Shown one piece after another: positions 34,001-43,088 of a stretch of 64,000 bases of DNA; within the stretch, counting starts at the first letter, position 1; each line of letters starts with the position of its first letter. Both the position numbers and the translations under genes were made by a program. The stretch is from positions 17,248 to 81,247 of the IMG/VR virus record IMGVR_UViG_3300025096_003663; one strand, 5' to 3'. Below the pieces are notes generated by a model. That model had not been told where the DNA came from, did no database searches, and was given only the letters and a program-made list of their open reading frames with translations. This DNA is from a virus.

Positions 34001-35674
34001 CGACTTGGCTCTTCTTCTCTCGGCGAAGATGCTGGCAAGTCATATATCTACCATAGCCGAAGTTTGGGTGTTTCAGAGCAAATAATGAGTGCTTCGGACG
34101 GACTTCCTTATCAATATTTTGGAACCTCAGTCTCCTTGATCAGCTCTTCGATTTTGCCGGATGAATTATACTCAACAATGGGAGCGTCAACAGCATCTTT
34201 CGCTGTCTCTGGATCCGGAGCGGGATATATGTTCGCTGGAACATTCGGCTCTCTGTCTGGCACAATCGGCATTCAAAATGTCCAACAAGATTACAGGCAG
34301 CACGGTAAGCTATTCGGCTTACCGCTAGAAGATGCTTACGATCCAGCTTATGCCGCTTACACCCCGCCAATGTTTTATGGCGAGGCAGTAGCAAGAATAA
34401 AGTTCACCCCAACCGTAACTGACAACTACACACTTGATGAGATCATAGAACAGGCGACGGTAGAAGAAATAATAACTGTTGACTCAAATCGAGTAGCTAC
34501 AGTGAACGGCTTTGTAAAATCACTTACGACATTACAAGAGCAAAACAGAATGCCCGTCAGCTCATCAGTCAACTTATTCGGAAAGTATTTCGAGAAAGGG
34601 GCAACTTGGAATGCCGAATCGGGACAAGCAACAACTATCGACGGTGCTACAGCCCAGCCATCATGGGTCGTATCAACCAAGTTTGAAAGCCCAGTTTTGG
34701 ATGTTTCTAGTAGCAAATACAACGATCTTTATTCGGCTCACCTCCCTGATGCTGATATGGCGACAAACTTCAATTTCTACCCAGGCGAGATAAACAGAAC
34801 AAACCCAAGAACAATGTGGACAAGCTACGGCAAAACTCCAACTGGAACAAAAGCTGTTACATTGGAACTGAGAGAATCATTTCCCCACAAAGTGCTGGGA
34901 CGAGCAAGTGCTACGACTGGCTCCCTAATGAGGCAATGTAAGTTCGATAAGGGAGTGACGAAGAAGGTCGGCACCGTCCGAGGCACCAAGGAGATCAGCG
35001 AAGCTATCGTTATGATTCCTTACTTGGACAAGGCAGTAAAGCATGTAACCACTCAGGTCGAGGGCTACAACCTCATTCGACTGAATAGGTCGATATACAA
35101 TATCCAGAAGAAAAACTTTGAGAAAGAAGGTATAGCAATAAAGACAGCCGCTCGCCGAAATAACGAACAGATCGAGAGCACTACATTTACAGATATGTTC
35201 CAGGCAATGGAGAACTACAATGTGCCTCCAAATATGGATTTCCTGAAGTATGACGACATTGCCCCGTTCGCTATGTATTTTTTCGAGTTCAACCAAACAC
35301 TAGACCAGGATGATCTAACGGACATCTGGCAAGGGACTATGCCAAAGGCAGCCCTAAAGGTGGAGAAGGACGAGGTAACGATAGAACATCAAGTAGATCC
35401 GTATGAGTTCTTTGGATACATAAAGGACCAAACATTGATCGGGCAGATGAAGTTTTTCACCTTCAAAGTAAAGAAGAAGGCAAAACAAAATTATTATGAG
35501 ATAACCAAGGATGCCACAGACGATAGTAGATTTAGATTTACATTCTCCAGCGATCCTGAAGCAACAGCAGTCCCACCACAGGGAAGCTATAACTGGCCGT
35601 ATGATTATTTCTCTCTTGTAGAAGGAATTGACATCGAAGCAAAATATACTTTGAAAAATGAGGATGAGGGGTAA
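28037..35674 (+). CDS. 2545-residue virion protein with two FG-GAP propellers
   Basis: A single 2545-codon frame. Two regions are arrays of FG-GAP (integrin-alpha-like) units built on FGxSVSIASGTDGIYxxVGA and GAAYLYHSTSAG. Array 1 spans residues about 280-708 and array 2 about 1632-2071, and I count seven units in each, so each probably folds as a seven-bladed beta-propeller. Between and around them lies non-repetitive sequence, with a Lys-rich C-terminus (FFTFKVKKKAKQNYYE). It likely forms a peripheral tail or baseplate component with two display domains for binding host surface. No enzyme motif is visible. A candidate promoter precedes it. Confidence 0.75.
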   Translation: MTDSFLKIAPFQLFSSSVDTGYNAEISASFKPGIDITNMKTDRYSDLNDAPMQGPFTEKYVGGSQYRHVPLNDGNDTPLTRPELYNITMTSSVLKVIGPDNIDVNRARAPYFRDGFSKRPVNIANIHTTGSDVGNYQHDYQVVQTVSRTTNNRAFTEATGSGFAQYLTTQFVSGAKDPNRTLPDFDIDGKNEFVFVNRFNAPGGTQVSSRGVLDTYAEEYAPANDINTRNYTVRSQLRSDLARHTPKAGTGIPTQYHNDNRNPKIDFTKDPIIVPDRYASRILTERKLTASDASTDDVYGYAVSMVSGSDGIYILVGARENDSSDTNNGAAYIYQVTNSGILSEQKLTASDGSPQTNQLFGTSVSITSGTDGIYAIVGALGDDEAGTYDGAAYIYHSTSAGVLTEQKLTASDPPLSNYRYFGNSVSIASGTDGIYLSVGAIGDDEAGSNDGGAYLYHSTSAGILTELKLTASDAPTSAARNFGNSVSVASGTDGIYISVGAYGDSEVGPDYGAAYLYHSTSAGPLTELKLTASDAGSSATPRFGTSTSIASGTDGIYLLVGARGDDEVGLNDGAAYLYHSTSAGPLTELKLTASDEPASDARNFGNSVSVASGTDGIYSLVGADLEPDDVGILQGAAYIYHSTATALIAQKVTPSDGSESIAQRFGSSVSIVLTTNQVGASDVYVLAGASGDDVGPGGTDAGAAYLYSGSNSQLRYSSEYSQSYDNGFITHAIPRSDLKYRWIQASALTTEAELPGYQHSSPTPFGPYDDINYVLDSGNPALHNIIGDVVEPSRGDFIGISGTGLDKSGIDIQTTLGSINLLSKTAATIFNVYNGPYQYSSWNQVRNSYNPIVRQLVRESILSLANPQKTTTNSLGNQVFSKRSDGVTNYKEPVVSENAHPVEHNLLVRPDLTSQETIPSSLKYSFANNLSSFTRQSIVNKANIQQQNQSSMYDDIKDYYLESQPGGDNPVEKLLDIKYSQGLYPAVANTFINITRERTEYSEVAGTGSNGYDRIFGKQRTFYKEDEIRNSNAPNSQGFAPSENVIDFSSSYDFSENISTNFINDDSSIVRLDDTLGSNAFCFGTNPGSSPSTRFLQWKDTFLTSSVSSDISLSFEITRGTYGTFDGTVTLEEPSFLQPGKAVYVQYRLSDGGAWQTADTILPGDLTAGNYSLTASSFDPGGPAFVRISQEVFSGQGTSNGYQFDNYAIRNLNITASTVDTNKPALNFDSMATDGIKSFPESASYRDYNGELMQDSDETMFSTSPLPSLSYLELYNIKVNQSSSGYVERLTEQIAGENSWYNTYNDYAVDVRPHTKNKSIVPEFRMSDHIPYYIVDKGNDFRAPNKKILSLNGASITSSAESVSSELFDNNFVTKYVQSSNTARFASMTDEHEDVASVSNVSFTCKGIKKLLPYNGFYPKDRTVQIGNLLSESLSTNVEGTYEGVEGSFPKQGWQGILKPLMSPGILYNSIKSGIAVDYPIYTGSIPGLVAGDNTPSDFRLDVGPNYRLPFETLVDVKGNLPEGTENPIRLVSAFVTDESDFNTDQLFNYKSVWNGQKTDLFELGMHNFLAETVDFFLPQSGLSNFRSQPENEWDRFKEGTSYYMDIVLRDSVEMNKFIEYSGSGEIVENLKFGASDGELDDRFGISVDTVEGSSGEGIYALVGSVIGKMYLFQNRFDTTGWKQLESIEVSPLDTPYMSVSIASGTDGIYMLAGNSFDSSLPYAANQQGAAYLYHSSSTGISKQALSASDGASFTMPRFGTSVSVASGTDGIYALVGQPRDIGGTMNAGAAYLFHSKSSEPFYIDRLGLTNQKWQTKITSSDVGSIDLFGQSVSVAYGSDTAYMLIGSTGDADGGSGAGAAYLFHSKSGTPFYVDNTGLTNQEWQTKITASDSTAGTNLGDSVSIVSGTDALYMAVGGTDESTIASDAGAAYLFHSQSGIPFYIDSTGLTNQEWQTKLTASDAAADDNFGNSISNVVGAEGIYTLVGTRLGSSSLGEDAGKSYIYHSRSLGVSEQIMSASDGLPYQYFGTSVSLISSSILPDELYSTMGASTASFAVSGSGAGYMFAGTFGSLSGTIGIQNVQQDYRQHGKLFGLPLEDAYDPAYAAYTPPMFYGEAVARIKFTPTVTDNYTLDEIIEQATVEEIITVDSNRVATVNGFVKSLTTLQEQNRMPVSSSVNLFGKYFEKGATWNAESGQATTIDGATAQPSWVVSTKFESPVLDVSSSKYNDLYSAHLPDADMATNFNFYPGEINRTNPRTMWTSYGKTPTGTKAVTLELRESFPHKVLGRASATTGSLMRQCKFDKGVTKKVGTVRGTKEISEAIVMIPYLDKAVKHVTTQVEGYNLIRLNRSIYNIQKKNFEKEGIAIKTAARRNNEQIESTTFTDMFQAMENYNVPPNMDFLKYDDIAPFAMYFFEFNQTLDQDDLTDIWQGTMPKAALKVEKDEVTIEHQVDPYEFFGYIKDQTLIGQMKFFTFKVKKKAKQNYYEITKDATDDSRFRFTFSSDPEATAVPPQGSYNWPYDYFSLVEGIDIEAKYTLKNEDEG
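28877..30160 (+). repeat. FG-GAP array 1 (seven units, 183-bp core period)
   Basis: Seven in-frame units of about 61 residues. The central ones repeat with an exact 183-base period: CTTATCT at 29394, 29577 and 29760 begins near-identical stretches that continue through CTTAAG and ACAGC. The outer units diverge more, especially the last, as expected if the array grew by duplication from the centre and the edge units close the ring. Confidence 0.85.
32932..34249 (+). repeat. FG-GAP array 2 (seven diverged units)
   Basis: A second set of seven related units with the markers DGIYMLAG, DGIYALVG, DTAYMLIG, DALYMAVG and EGIYTLVG, preceded and followed by weaker ones. Units here carry an insertion (FYIDRLGLTNQKWQTKI and variants) missing from array 1. 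ACAGCTAGCGATGCC near 33910 matches array 1, suggesting exchange between arrays. Confidence 0.8.
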
Positions 35675-35683
35675 TTAATATAA

Positions 35684-36784
35684 ATGACGTTCTTTGATCC
35701 GAAAGAAGATGTAATCGATATAGAGTTCACTCAGTTTGGCAAACACATGTTAGCTAAAGGGAAGTGGAATCCGGTATACTATGCCTTTTATGACGACGAT
35801 ATCATTTACGATTCAGAGTATGCCGGAGTCACCGAAAGCCAGAACGACATACAATCCAGAATAACTGGAAGTGCCAGGGCAAAAAATCAATATGTCTTTA
35901 GTGGCATCGAGACAGAAATCAAGAAGCTGATGGATGACCTCCCATACGGAGACAATGAGAAAGACAAGATAAGCCTCCAGGCGACAGACGATAGAGAATA
36001 TTCATTGAGCTATCCTCTCGGCAGAAGCGACATTGGAAAAGAAAAATATCCAGCTTGGTCAATAACCTTCCTCAAAGGCGAACTGAGCAGCTCACTACCA
36101 TACAGCACTTCCTCTCTCGGAACAGTGCCTCGAATCCACCTCTTCGCCAAGAATGTAGAGTTCAATACTGAAGTTAGAAACAAATTTGCCGATACAGCCG
36201 ACACAGCCGAGGATTGCCCGACCGGCTCAGCGGTGGAATCAAGTTTGAGCCAAATAGGCGAGTCTGGAAATGATATGGTTGAGCCATCTGATCTAGTTTT
36301 TGCAAACAAAGTTTACGAAGACGGAACTTACATAAACATCGTAGAAGATTATCTTTTGATGGAAATGTTGGAAAAGAACACTCCTTTCGACGAGAAAAAT
36401 GTTGATATTGAGGTATTCTTATACGAGAATAATCTCAAGACAGGCAAGGAAGTTCTCACTCCACTAAAATTCAAGAAAAAGAAACCTTCGGTAGTAGACG
36501 GCATCTTAATAGATGAAGCAGACGAAGACAGAGAACAACAAGCAGAACTAACACCAGATTGTGTAGAATACTTTTTCAACATAAGAGTGGACGATGAAAT
36601 TCCAGAGGATGTCCTTTGCCGAGCAGTTAAGAAGCGCCGAGATCTTGGACTCTATGCTCCGCCGGTCGTATGTCCAGAGGAATTTGCTCCACTCTCACCC
36701 CCCGACGGTCCCTGTCCTCCAACCACTCAGAGCTGCCCAGATCCTGTTGAGCCAACTTGTGATGATATAGAGGAGGAAGAATAA
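35684..36784 (+). CDS. Conserved virion protein
   Basis: A 366-residue protein with N-terminal IDIEFTQFGKHMLAKGKW followed by PVYYAFYDDDIIYDSEYAG (about 11-47). The same scheme, a start with an LTxxGRxxLAxG-like stretch and then an acidic DDxIxYD block, recurs in the protein encoded at 43089, so they may share a domain. The C-terminus is Pro/Cys-rich (CPPTTQSCPDPVEPTCDD). Such proteins occur in tail modules of T4-like phages. Function not assigned. Confidence 0.65.
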   Translation: MTFFDPKEDVIDIEFTQFGKHMLAKGKWNPVYYAFYDDDIIYDSEYAGVTESQNDIQSRITGSARAKNQYVFSGIETEIKKLMDDLPYGDNEKDKISLQATDDREYSLSYPLGRSDIGKEKYPAWSITFLKGELSSSLPYSTSSLGTVPRIHLFAKNVEFNTEVRNKFADTADTAEDCPTGSAVESSLSQIGESGNDMVEPSDLVFANKVYEDGTYINIVEDYLLMEMLEKNTPFDEKNVDIEVFLYENNLKTGKEVLTPLKFKKKKPSVVDGILIDEADEDREQQAELTPDCVEYFFNIRVDDEIPEDVLCRAVKKRRDLGLYAPPVVCPEEFAPLSPPDGPCPPTTQSCPDPVEPTCDDIEEEE

Positions 36785-36787
36785 TAG

Positions 36788-39700
36788 ATGTTGAGTATAG
36801 AAGCAATAAAAAGCACAGTTCCTGTTGCAAATATTAAGTCCATTATCTTACAAAACCCCTCGTCTACAGTGGGATCAGGCACGGGGATGGTAGTTCGAGT
36901 AAAGGCAACAGCCATTACAACAGCTAACGAATTGGGTTTTGATACTTCAGCCTCCACAGCATTTTTGTCGGTACCAAAATTAGAATTTAATTCACACCTC
37001 GGAGTAGCACTAATCCAAAGCACTAGTACCAAACTCACCTCTCTCCTTCAATCCTTTGGAACGAACCTTTTGAAATATATAGGACCGGCTAATCAGTGGA
37101 AAGGTAATGCCGCCTTTGATAGTTTTTTGAGTCATAAACTTGGCAACTCTGTGGCGATTCCTGACTTTAAAGCAAAGTTTATGGAGGTGATACATCAGCC
37201 TCTTTTCGGCAATATCGAGTCTCCGATTTTGGAGAAAATAGACAACAACGGACAAACAATCAAAACAGTCCCATTAGAATTCGAGTTTAGTGTAGATAAG
37301 CAAACCCCCACTCATTTAACTTATTTTATTGTAAGCTTTTTAGATATTAACGGAATTGTGGAAGAAGTAAATTCACAGTCTCCCTTTCCTGACTCCGATG
37401 GAGCTCCCACTCTAGGATTGAACACAGTCGATTTGGAAAATCTCACAGGACTTTCATCTCCAGTAAAAAATGACACTATCTTTCAAGCAGGCATACTCTC
37501 TGGACACACTTCCTTTTTTCAACTTCCGAATGGAAAATTTTGGACGGGTCCGGTAGAGAAAGAGGGCGGTACTTACCAAACAGATACCAAAATTCCTCTT
37601 ACTGTCCGAGAAGCTAGAAATGTGAAGATTCAAGATTTTAGAAATCTTGAGCCGCTTGAAGCGGTAGAAGTAATGAGCGATTTCACAGGAGAGAAAGAAC
37701 AACTACGACTTATCTTGGAGAACTTCAAGCCTCGGATTAGGACTCTTGATCCATCTCGAAACAAGCCTCACCCATATATTAGCGAATTATTTTCATCTAT
37801 CGGTGTCCACAACAAAGTAAATCTCATGTTTATGATAAATTTTGAAGATATGTTGTTTAGCAACTCGATATATGGCGAACTGTGGAAGACAGTATATGCT
37901 GATATAAAACAGCAGATTTTTGAATTTTCGGCGATAAAATCGCTTAGGGTTTATCGTCAGCAAGTAGAGGAAGAGAAAGGCACTAATTCCATAGGTTCGC
38001 CAGTTCAGAGACTAACACCAGTTCAAGGAACATTTCCGGAACTCATTGCTGTGTCCGGGCAAAGCCAAAACTCTTCGACACTCACAGAAGTTGCCAATTT
38101 TAAAGAAGAGACTAAAATGACACTATCGGAAGGAACCAGTATTAGGTGCTTTAGTATCACTGACAGCTCCATTCCTGAATCATCGATTTCACAGTATCGT
38201 TATTATGTAGAAATGGATTTGTATGATGGATCGTCAGATTTCCTGAAGTCGAAGGTGCAAGTTTTACAGAAATTCCTATATACACTGGAAAATTATCTTT
38301 CGGATATAATGAACTCTACTCTCCGAAATGACAGCGCCGCCGGAGACGATCAGCTTCGAAGAGAGGGATACAGCCCACAGTTTGGCAACCTTACAGAAGG
38401 CTTCGCTACGAAGATGAGGGGAAAATATCAAACTCGGCTAAAGGCAGGTGTTGCAAGCTTCTTAGAGGTCATATCCCTCTTCACACCTGATAATACACCG
38501 AGTAATACTGAGTTAGACGAAGTAGGCTTTTCCGTATCCGCCACTCAAGAGTTTATGAATATGATATTAAACCCTAGCCACACAAACCCAGAAAGCATCG
38601 GTGCTGCATTACAAATCGTCGCGACAACTATTTCCCAAATCCTGTCTTTTGTTGGCGAGGATTTAGCATCTCAAGACCCAGCCGCCATCCTACCAGCATC
38701 TTCTCCTCGGTCCACCTCAAAAAGATGCGCTATGATTTCTAAACAGTTTTCACAAGCAGTGGATATGAGGGAATTAAGCTCTGGAGGGTACGATTACCTT
38801 TCTTCAAATTTAGCTGTAGCAACATCCGAGCCCAACAATCTAGGTCTTCGAGACATAGGAGGTATTGCTTTTAGACAGAGAGTTCAATCGGAAACTTTAA
38901 AATACTATGTTCAGACACAACCAGATTTGACTACTGGACTAACATCTGACAAGAAAAGTTATGGAGGCACTGTTACTGTTGGGTACCGAGAAATGAGCTA
39001 TTTGTCACCATCCCAAGTATTCGTCGGTCCCACTACCGACAAAACCATCGATCTTCTCGGATTCCTCAAGACCAACGAAAGGGCAATAGTGTTAGAATCA
39101 CAAATAGTCAACAATACACTCAGCCAGAGAAACTCAGTTGTTGCCAGTACGGTACCAGATCAGTTTTCTGTTACCTTCAAGAAAGCCTGGGACAACAAGG
39201 AGCGAAAGTTTTCCCCACCACAGCAAGTGTCGTTTTTTGAAGAAAATATGAATCTAATAAAGACACCGCTACGACCACCCGGCGCCCCCGTCGTTAATGC
39301 CTCCCAATCCACAACCGAAGATGGTGAAGTGCTCGTGATCTTCGGAGGAGACGGCAAAACAAGGACAGCTCCAGCTTCCCTCTATCAGTCCTTGTTCAAT
39401 AAAAGGATGGCGAATACAGAACCAGACCGTGAAAAATATGATATAAATAATACCAGCAATTTTTTAGAGTCTATGACAACAGATCAGGTAAGGGACTTAC
39501 CAAATCAAATAAAGGCATTATTTCAATCAAGCACCGGAGCCCAATCAGAAGTGAACCCAACAAATAGGGCTGAGAAAAATCTTCTTAGCGATCCAAGCCT
39601 AAGTGCCATCTCGACATTTCGATATAAAATGATTGTTGAAATTCAGTGCCTGGTGCAATTCGACAAGCTGGATGGACGATATTCGCTCTCGTCGCCAATC

Positions 39701-40822
39701 TGGACAACACTAGACGAGAAGCTGTTTAGCTCTTTTGTCGATAAGAAAGTGCTTTGCCGTCTAGTAGAGTATTCGGCACCACCAGAATTTGGGTTGAATC
39801 ACCCGGAAGATTTGAAGATGCATGTGCATGATCGATATTTCACCCTCTCGCCAGATACTATGGTGACGAATCCGGTATCAGTTGGGGCAACAGAATCGAC
39901 ATCGTTTATCAACCACGATTACGAATTCGTGAATTCGGATTTTGACGGATCCCCTGAATTTGGAATGACATACTTACCCACCAGCCCCCCGAAGCCTGTC
40001 GATCCTAGGATTTTGAATGCCATAGATCGCCTTAAACACTTTACCAACAAGTTGAGCGAAAATTCAATCATGGATGCCTTTCATTCGATTCCAGGCAGCA
40101 CAAAGAAATCATCAACGAGCCCGAGTGACTCTATGCTTCGAACTGACGAGATTGCAATTTTGTCGGCAACTCAAAAAGCCACATCTGCTAAGCTGGCGAA
40201 GCTCAATAAGACAATTGACTCAACTCGGGGATTATTAAAGGCGAAAGAGAGAGAGGCATCGCTGACAACGGCTAACATAGTGTCCAATTCTTTCACCTCT
40301 TCGGAGAAAGCACAGCTCCAGCAAAAGAGTGTTTCGATAGCTCAAGAGATGAACTCGCTAAGGGTAAAACTAGCGAATGACGAGCAGCAGCAAAGCGCGG
40401 CAAAAGAGGCTCTAAACATAGCCAACAATAATGCCGAGTCTTTCTCTTCCGGCGGAAAGAGCTATACTTCGGTGGAAGATCCAAACAATGTCTCTCAGGT
40501 TGGTCCGCCTAATCAAACATTTACATCAACAGAACAGCTTATGACTGATTATGGCTTACTGATAAGCTCTATAGAGCATGACGCATCCCTGGGAATTGTC
40601 AAAGAAGAGAATATTGACAAACTTCAGAAGTATTCGGGCTACATTGCCGGGCAAGATGGCGACACCGAACAATTCTCAAATGAGATTGAAAGTATCAAGA
40701 TCTCATCCCAAGAGCCGGACACTGTTGTTAAGAATGCTGAAGAGTTACAGCAGAAAGAGCTCGTTACCTCTTCGGGCACCGTCGTCGGGAAGAATCAAAC
40801 TAATAGGGGTGTTAAGAAATGA
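36788..40822 (+). CDS. Large 1344-residue virion protein
   Basis: One long frame with mixed alpha/beta sequence. Residues about 1120-1217 form a likely coiled coil (TQKATSAKLAKLNKTIDS, then QQKSVSIAQEMNSLRVKLAN). No known domain could be named. GAGGAGGAA at about 36772-36780 serves as ribosome site, and the 3' end overlaps the next gene by ATGA, suggesting coupled translation of two interacting virion proteins. A baseplate or tail role is inferred from position. Confidence 0.68.
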   Translation: MLSIEAIKSTVPVANIKSIILQNPSSTVGSGTGMVVRVKATAITTANELGFDTSASTAFLSVPKLEFNSHLGVALIQSTSTKLTSLLQSFGTNLLKYIGPANQWKGNAAFDSFLSHKLGNSVAIPDFKAKFMEVIHQPLFGNIESPILEKIDNNGQTIKTVPLEFEFSVDKQTPTHLTYFIVSFLDINGIVEEVNSQSPFPDSDGAPTLGLNTVDLENLTGLSSPVKNDTIFQAGILSGHTSFFQLPNGKFWTGPVEKEGGTYQTDTKIPLTVREARNVKIQDFRNLEPLEAVEVMSDFTGEKEQLRLILENFKPRIRTLDPSRNKPHPYISELFSSIGVHNKVNLMFMINFEDMLFSNSIYGELWKTVYADIKQQIFEFSAIKSLRVYRQQVEEEKGTNSIGSPVQRLTPVQGTFPELIAVSGQSQNSSTLTEVANFKEETKMTLSEGTSIRCFSITDSSIPESSISQYRYYVEMDLYDGSSDFLKSKVQVLQKFLYTLENYLSDIMNSTLRNDSAAGDDQLRREGYSPQFGNLTEGFATKMRGKYQTRLKAGVASFLEVISLFTPDNTPSNTELDEVGFSVSATQEFMNMILNPSHTNPESIGAALQIVATTISQILSFVGEDLASQDPAAILPASSPRSTSKRCAMISKQFSQAVDMRELSSGGYDYLSSNLAVATSEPNNLGLRDIGGIAFRQRVQSETLKYYVQTQPDLTTGLTSDKKSYGGTVTVGYREMSYLSPSQVFVGPTTDKTIDLLGFLKTNERAIVLESQIVNNTLSQRNSVVASTVPDQFSVTFKKAWDNKERKFSPPQQVSFFEENMNLIKTPLRPPGAPVVNASQSTTEDGEVLVIFGGDGKTRTAPASLYQSLFNKRMANTEPDREKYDINNTSNFLESMTTDQVRDLPNQIKALFQSSTGAQSEVNPTNRAEKNLLSDPSLSAISTFRYKMIVEIQCLVQFDKLDGRYSLSSPIWTTLDEKLFSSFVDKKVLCRLVEYSAPPEFGLNHPEDLKMHVHDRYFTLSPDTMVTNPVSVGATESTSFINHDYEFVNSDFDGSPEFGMTYLPTSPPKPVDPRILNAIDRLKHFTNKLSENSIMDAFHSIPGSTKKSSTSPSDSMLRTDEIAILSATQKATSAKLAKLNKTIDSTRGLLKAKEREASLTTANIVSNSFTSSEKAQLQQKSVSIAQEMNSLRVKLANDEQQQSAAKEALNIANNNAESFSSGGKSYTSVEDPNNVSQVGPPNQTFTSTEQLMTDYGLLISSIEHDASLGIVKEENIDKLQKYSGYIAGQDGDTEQFSNEIESIKISSQEPDTVVKNAEELQQKELVTSSGTVVGKNQTNRGVKK

Positions 40823-43059
40823 GTCACAGTAAAGTAGGTAAAAGGGCGGCATACATCAATAAATCGCTTCTAAGAATTTCTTCTTCTGATATACCAGATC
40901 CGATTAGAAAAATTCTTAAGAGGTATTACACCACAAAAGAGGAATCTATAAAATATGCTCAGGATTTATTTCCATCTCCGTATTTTAATTCAAGTGTGAA
41001 AGAAAACAGTCTAGATGTCGGACTAATAGCCTCCGTCCCCCTAGAAAGACTATACGAATTTGCTTCTGCCGTCAATACGACTGCTAGATTTTCGGACTAC
41101 TATTATCGGAAAGTGCTTCCTATGGATAAAGACACATTAGAAAAATCCAACAAAGTAGGCACCACAGACTATATCGATGTAAACTCTTATTATAGCTTTT
41201 ATGCTAAAATATATGAAAGTGTTCTCTCAAAAAACCCTACATTGCCAGAAAATATACTCCCCAGCTTTTATGCTCTATATGCTCAGGGGGTTTATGAGCA
41301 AGACAATGTAAAGCCTCTCAACAATATTGACTCAAACTTTAAATCCGATATCGCCGAGGGCTTCTTTTCTTCCTTAGCAGGCAATGAGAAAGTAAAGTCG
41401 AGATTTATGAAGTATTTCAACGACTATGGAACAGCCTTGTCTAATATGATATCTTCTGACAGCGAAAGTGCTACGACCCTCAGCAATCTGAGTCTAAATT
41501 ATTCAACCTATGTCTTTACTGAATCCAGTATTCCCCTCTTTACTTCCGAGGCAACAAAGGGAGAAATGTTTCCTATGTATAACAAGGTTTCTTTCTCTAC
41601 AGATACTAACACGGCATTTTCCAACATACTGAGAGAACTCAAGATCGAGAAAGAGCTTGTCCGAGAGATAGTTGGAACTGCTGAAGACGAGTTAGTTCCT
41701 TTTGGGCAGAGTATTGAAAAATATACCCCTTCAGACTCTGGACCTCCGAATCCTTCCGATGCCTTTAGTGATCAGAAGATGAAGATGTGGGATGTAAAAG
41801 AGTGGATTACTGATAAAATTTTTAACAGTGTGCCAACCGGAGTGGAGATAGGAGAAAAGGAAAAGTTGGTATCCGCTGCCGACGAGTCCATTCAAAAGTT
41901 GTTTACGAAAATGATTCTCTCCGCCCGGATAAATGATCTTTCTAAAAACAGACTTAGAACCTTGGAGGAGATGATGGACGGTAAGCCGTCATATTCTGAA
42001 GAAGTAATGTACAAGATAGAGAAATTTGATTATCTCGAAACAAAAAGCCCCACCGTTCAGAGGAATCCGATTGCTACATTCTACATACCGAATTCATCAA
42101 AGCTAGATGTTTGTAACTTCATCGATACTCAAGTTAAGTATGGGAAGCGATATAAGTATGTTGTTTATTCCTATGACCTGGTGATCGGCAGCGAGTATAG
42201 CTATCCTGATGCCTCTTCGAAGGATGGTAAAATCTTAAAGGTGACTGTGAAATATGACCCTAGCATTAAAATAATAGAAAACAAGATTTCCGAATTGGAT
42301 GAGGTAGTCGTAGTGGATCACCCTCCTATGGCTCCGGGTATCTCTTTTGTTCCATACCGAGAAATAAATAATAAGGTATTAATCAACCTAAACTCTTCGA
42401 CTGGAGATAGGCTTTTAGTGCCTGTGACTCTCGATAACTCAGATGTTGAGAAGTTTGAGTTGATTAAAAAGTCACAAAGAAGAATAGATGATAAAATTCG
42501 CTTTAAATCTGACGATATATCTGCTATATTTGAAGTGTACCGGACTACAGAGAAGCCTAAGAGCTATCAAGATTTCGCCGGCAAAAAATATACTGTCACA
42601 GGAGAACTATCTTCGGCAGCCGCTTTTAGAGATGATATAGAGCCTAATACGGACTATTATTATTCCTTTAGGACTAGGGATGTTCATGGCAATGTGTCGA
42701 ATCCGTCTGTTGTCTACAAAATCAAGATGGAAGATCTTGGGGATGGTCCCCACTTTCTAGATGTTGATGTGGTAGACTTCGAGGAAATGGACACTGCAGC
42801 CACCGGCAAAGAAGTAGTGAAGGCAATGAGAAGGTATGTTCAGATACTACCAACTGTCCCCCAAGGGCTACTTAATGTAAAGGAATCTGATTTGTTAGAT
42901 GTAAATACTGTCGATGGAGTGACTAGTGTAGTTCTTGGAGTAGCTGACGAATCATTATGGAATAAGAAATTTAAAATTAGATTTACATCTAAGAAGACAG
43001 GAAGAAAGGTTGATTTAGATGTAAATTTTGTTGTAGAACATAAACTAAAACAAACTTAA
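40819..43059 (+). CDS. 746-residue virion protein with FN3-like segment
   Basis: A mixed helical N-terminal half and a beta-rich C-terminal half. DDIEPNTDYYYSFRTRDVHG (around residues 613-632) is the strand pattern of a fibronectin type III domain. No catalytic motif. It is coupled to the upstream gene and followed by an intergenic ACTATTTAT element, so it probably ends a transcription unit. Structural role inferred from position. Confidence 0.65.
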   Translation: MSHSKVGKRAAYINKSLLRISSSDIPDPIRKILKRYYTTKEESIKYAQDLFPSPYFNSSVKENSLDVGLIASVPLERLYEFASAVNTTARFSDYYYRKVLPMDKDTLEKSNKVGTTDYIDVNSYYSFYAKIYESVLSKNPTLPENILPSFYALYAQGVYEQDNVKPLNNIDSNFKSDIAEGFFSSLAGNEKVKSRFMKYFNDYGTALSNMISSDSESATTLSNLSLNYSTYVFTESSIPLFTSEATKGEMFPMYNKVSFSTDTNTAFSNILRELKIEKELVREIVGTAEDELVPFGQSIEKYTPSDSGPPNPSDAFSDQKMKMWDVKEWITDKIFNSVPTGVEIGEKEKLVSAADESIQKLFTKMILSARINDLSKNRLRTLEEMMDGKPSYSEEVMYKIEKFDYLETKSPTVQRNPIATFYIPNSSKLDVCNFIDTQVKYGKRYKYVVYSYDLVIGSEYSYPDASSKDGKILKVTVKYDPSIKIIENKISELDEVVVVDHPPMAPGISFVPYREINNKVLINLNSSTGDRLLVPVTLDNSDVEKFELIKKSQRRIDDKIRFKSDDISAIFEVYRTTEKPKSYQDFAGKKYTVTGELSSAAAFRDDIEPNTDYYYSFRTRDVHGNVSNPSVVYKIKMEDLGDGPHFLDVDVVDFEEMDTAATGKEVVKAMRRYVQILPTVPQGLLNVKESDLLDVNTVDGVTSVVLGVADESLWNKKFKIRFTSKKTGRKVDLDVNFVVEHKLKQT

Positions 43060-43060
43060 T

Positions 43061-43078
43061 ACTATTTATTACGATAGG
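43061..43078 (+). promoter_or_regulatory. Candidate late promoter ACTATTTATTACGATA
   Basis: Located in the 29-base gap between the 746-residue protein and the gene at 43089, starting 28 bases before that ATG and overlapping nothing coding. The same ACTATTTATT followed by ACGATA occurs at 60491. If it is a T4-type late promoter lacking a -35 box, transcription would start just before the TAGGAG ribosome site. No experimental support. Confidence 0.5.
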
Positions 43079-43088
43079 AGTGAATAAA

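Noticed and set aside
35674-35688. AATATAAATG before the gene at 35684 as late promoter
   Set aside because: Directly overlaps the start codon, so it could not produce a message containing the start.
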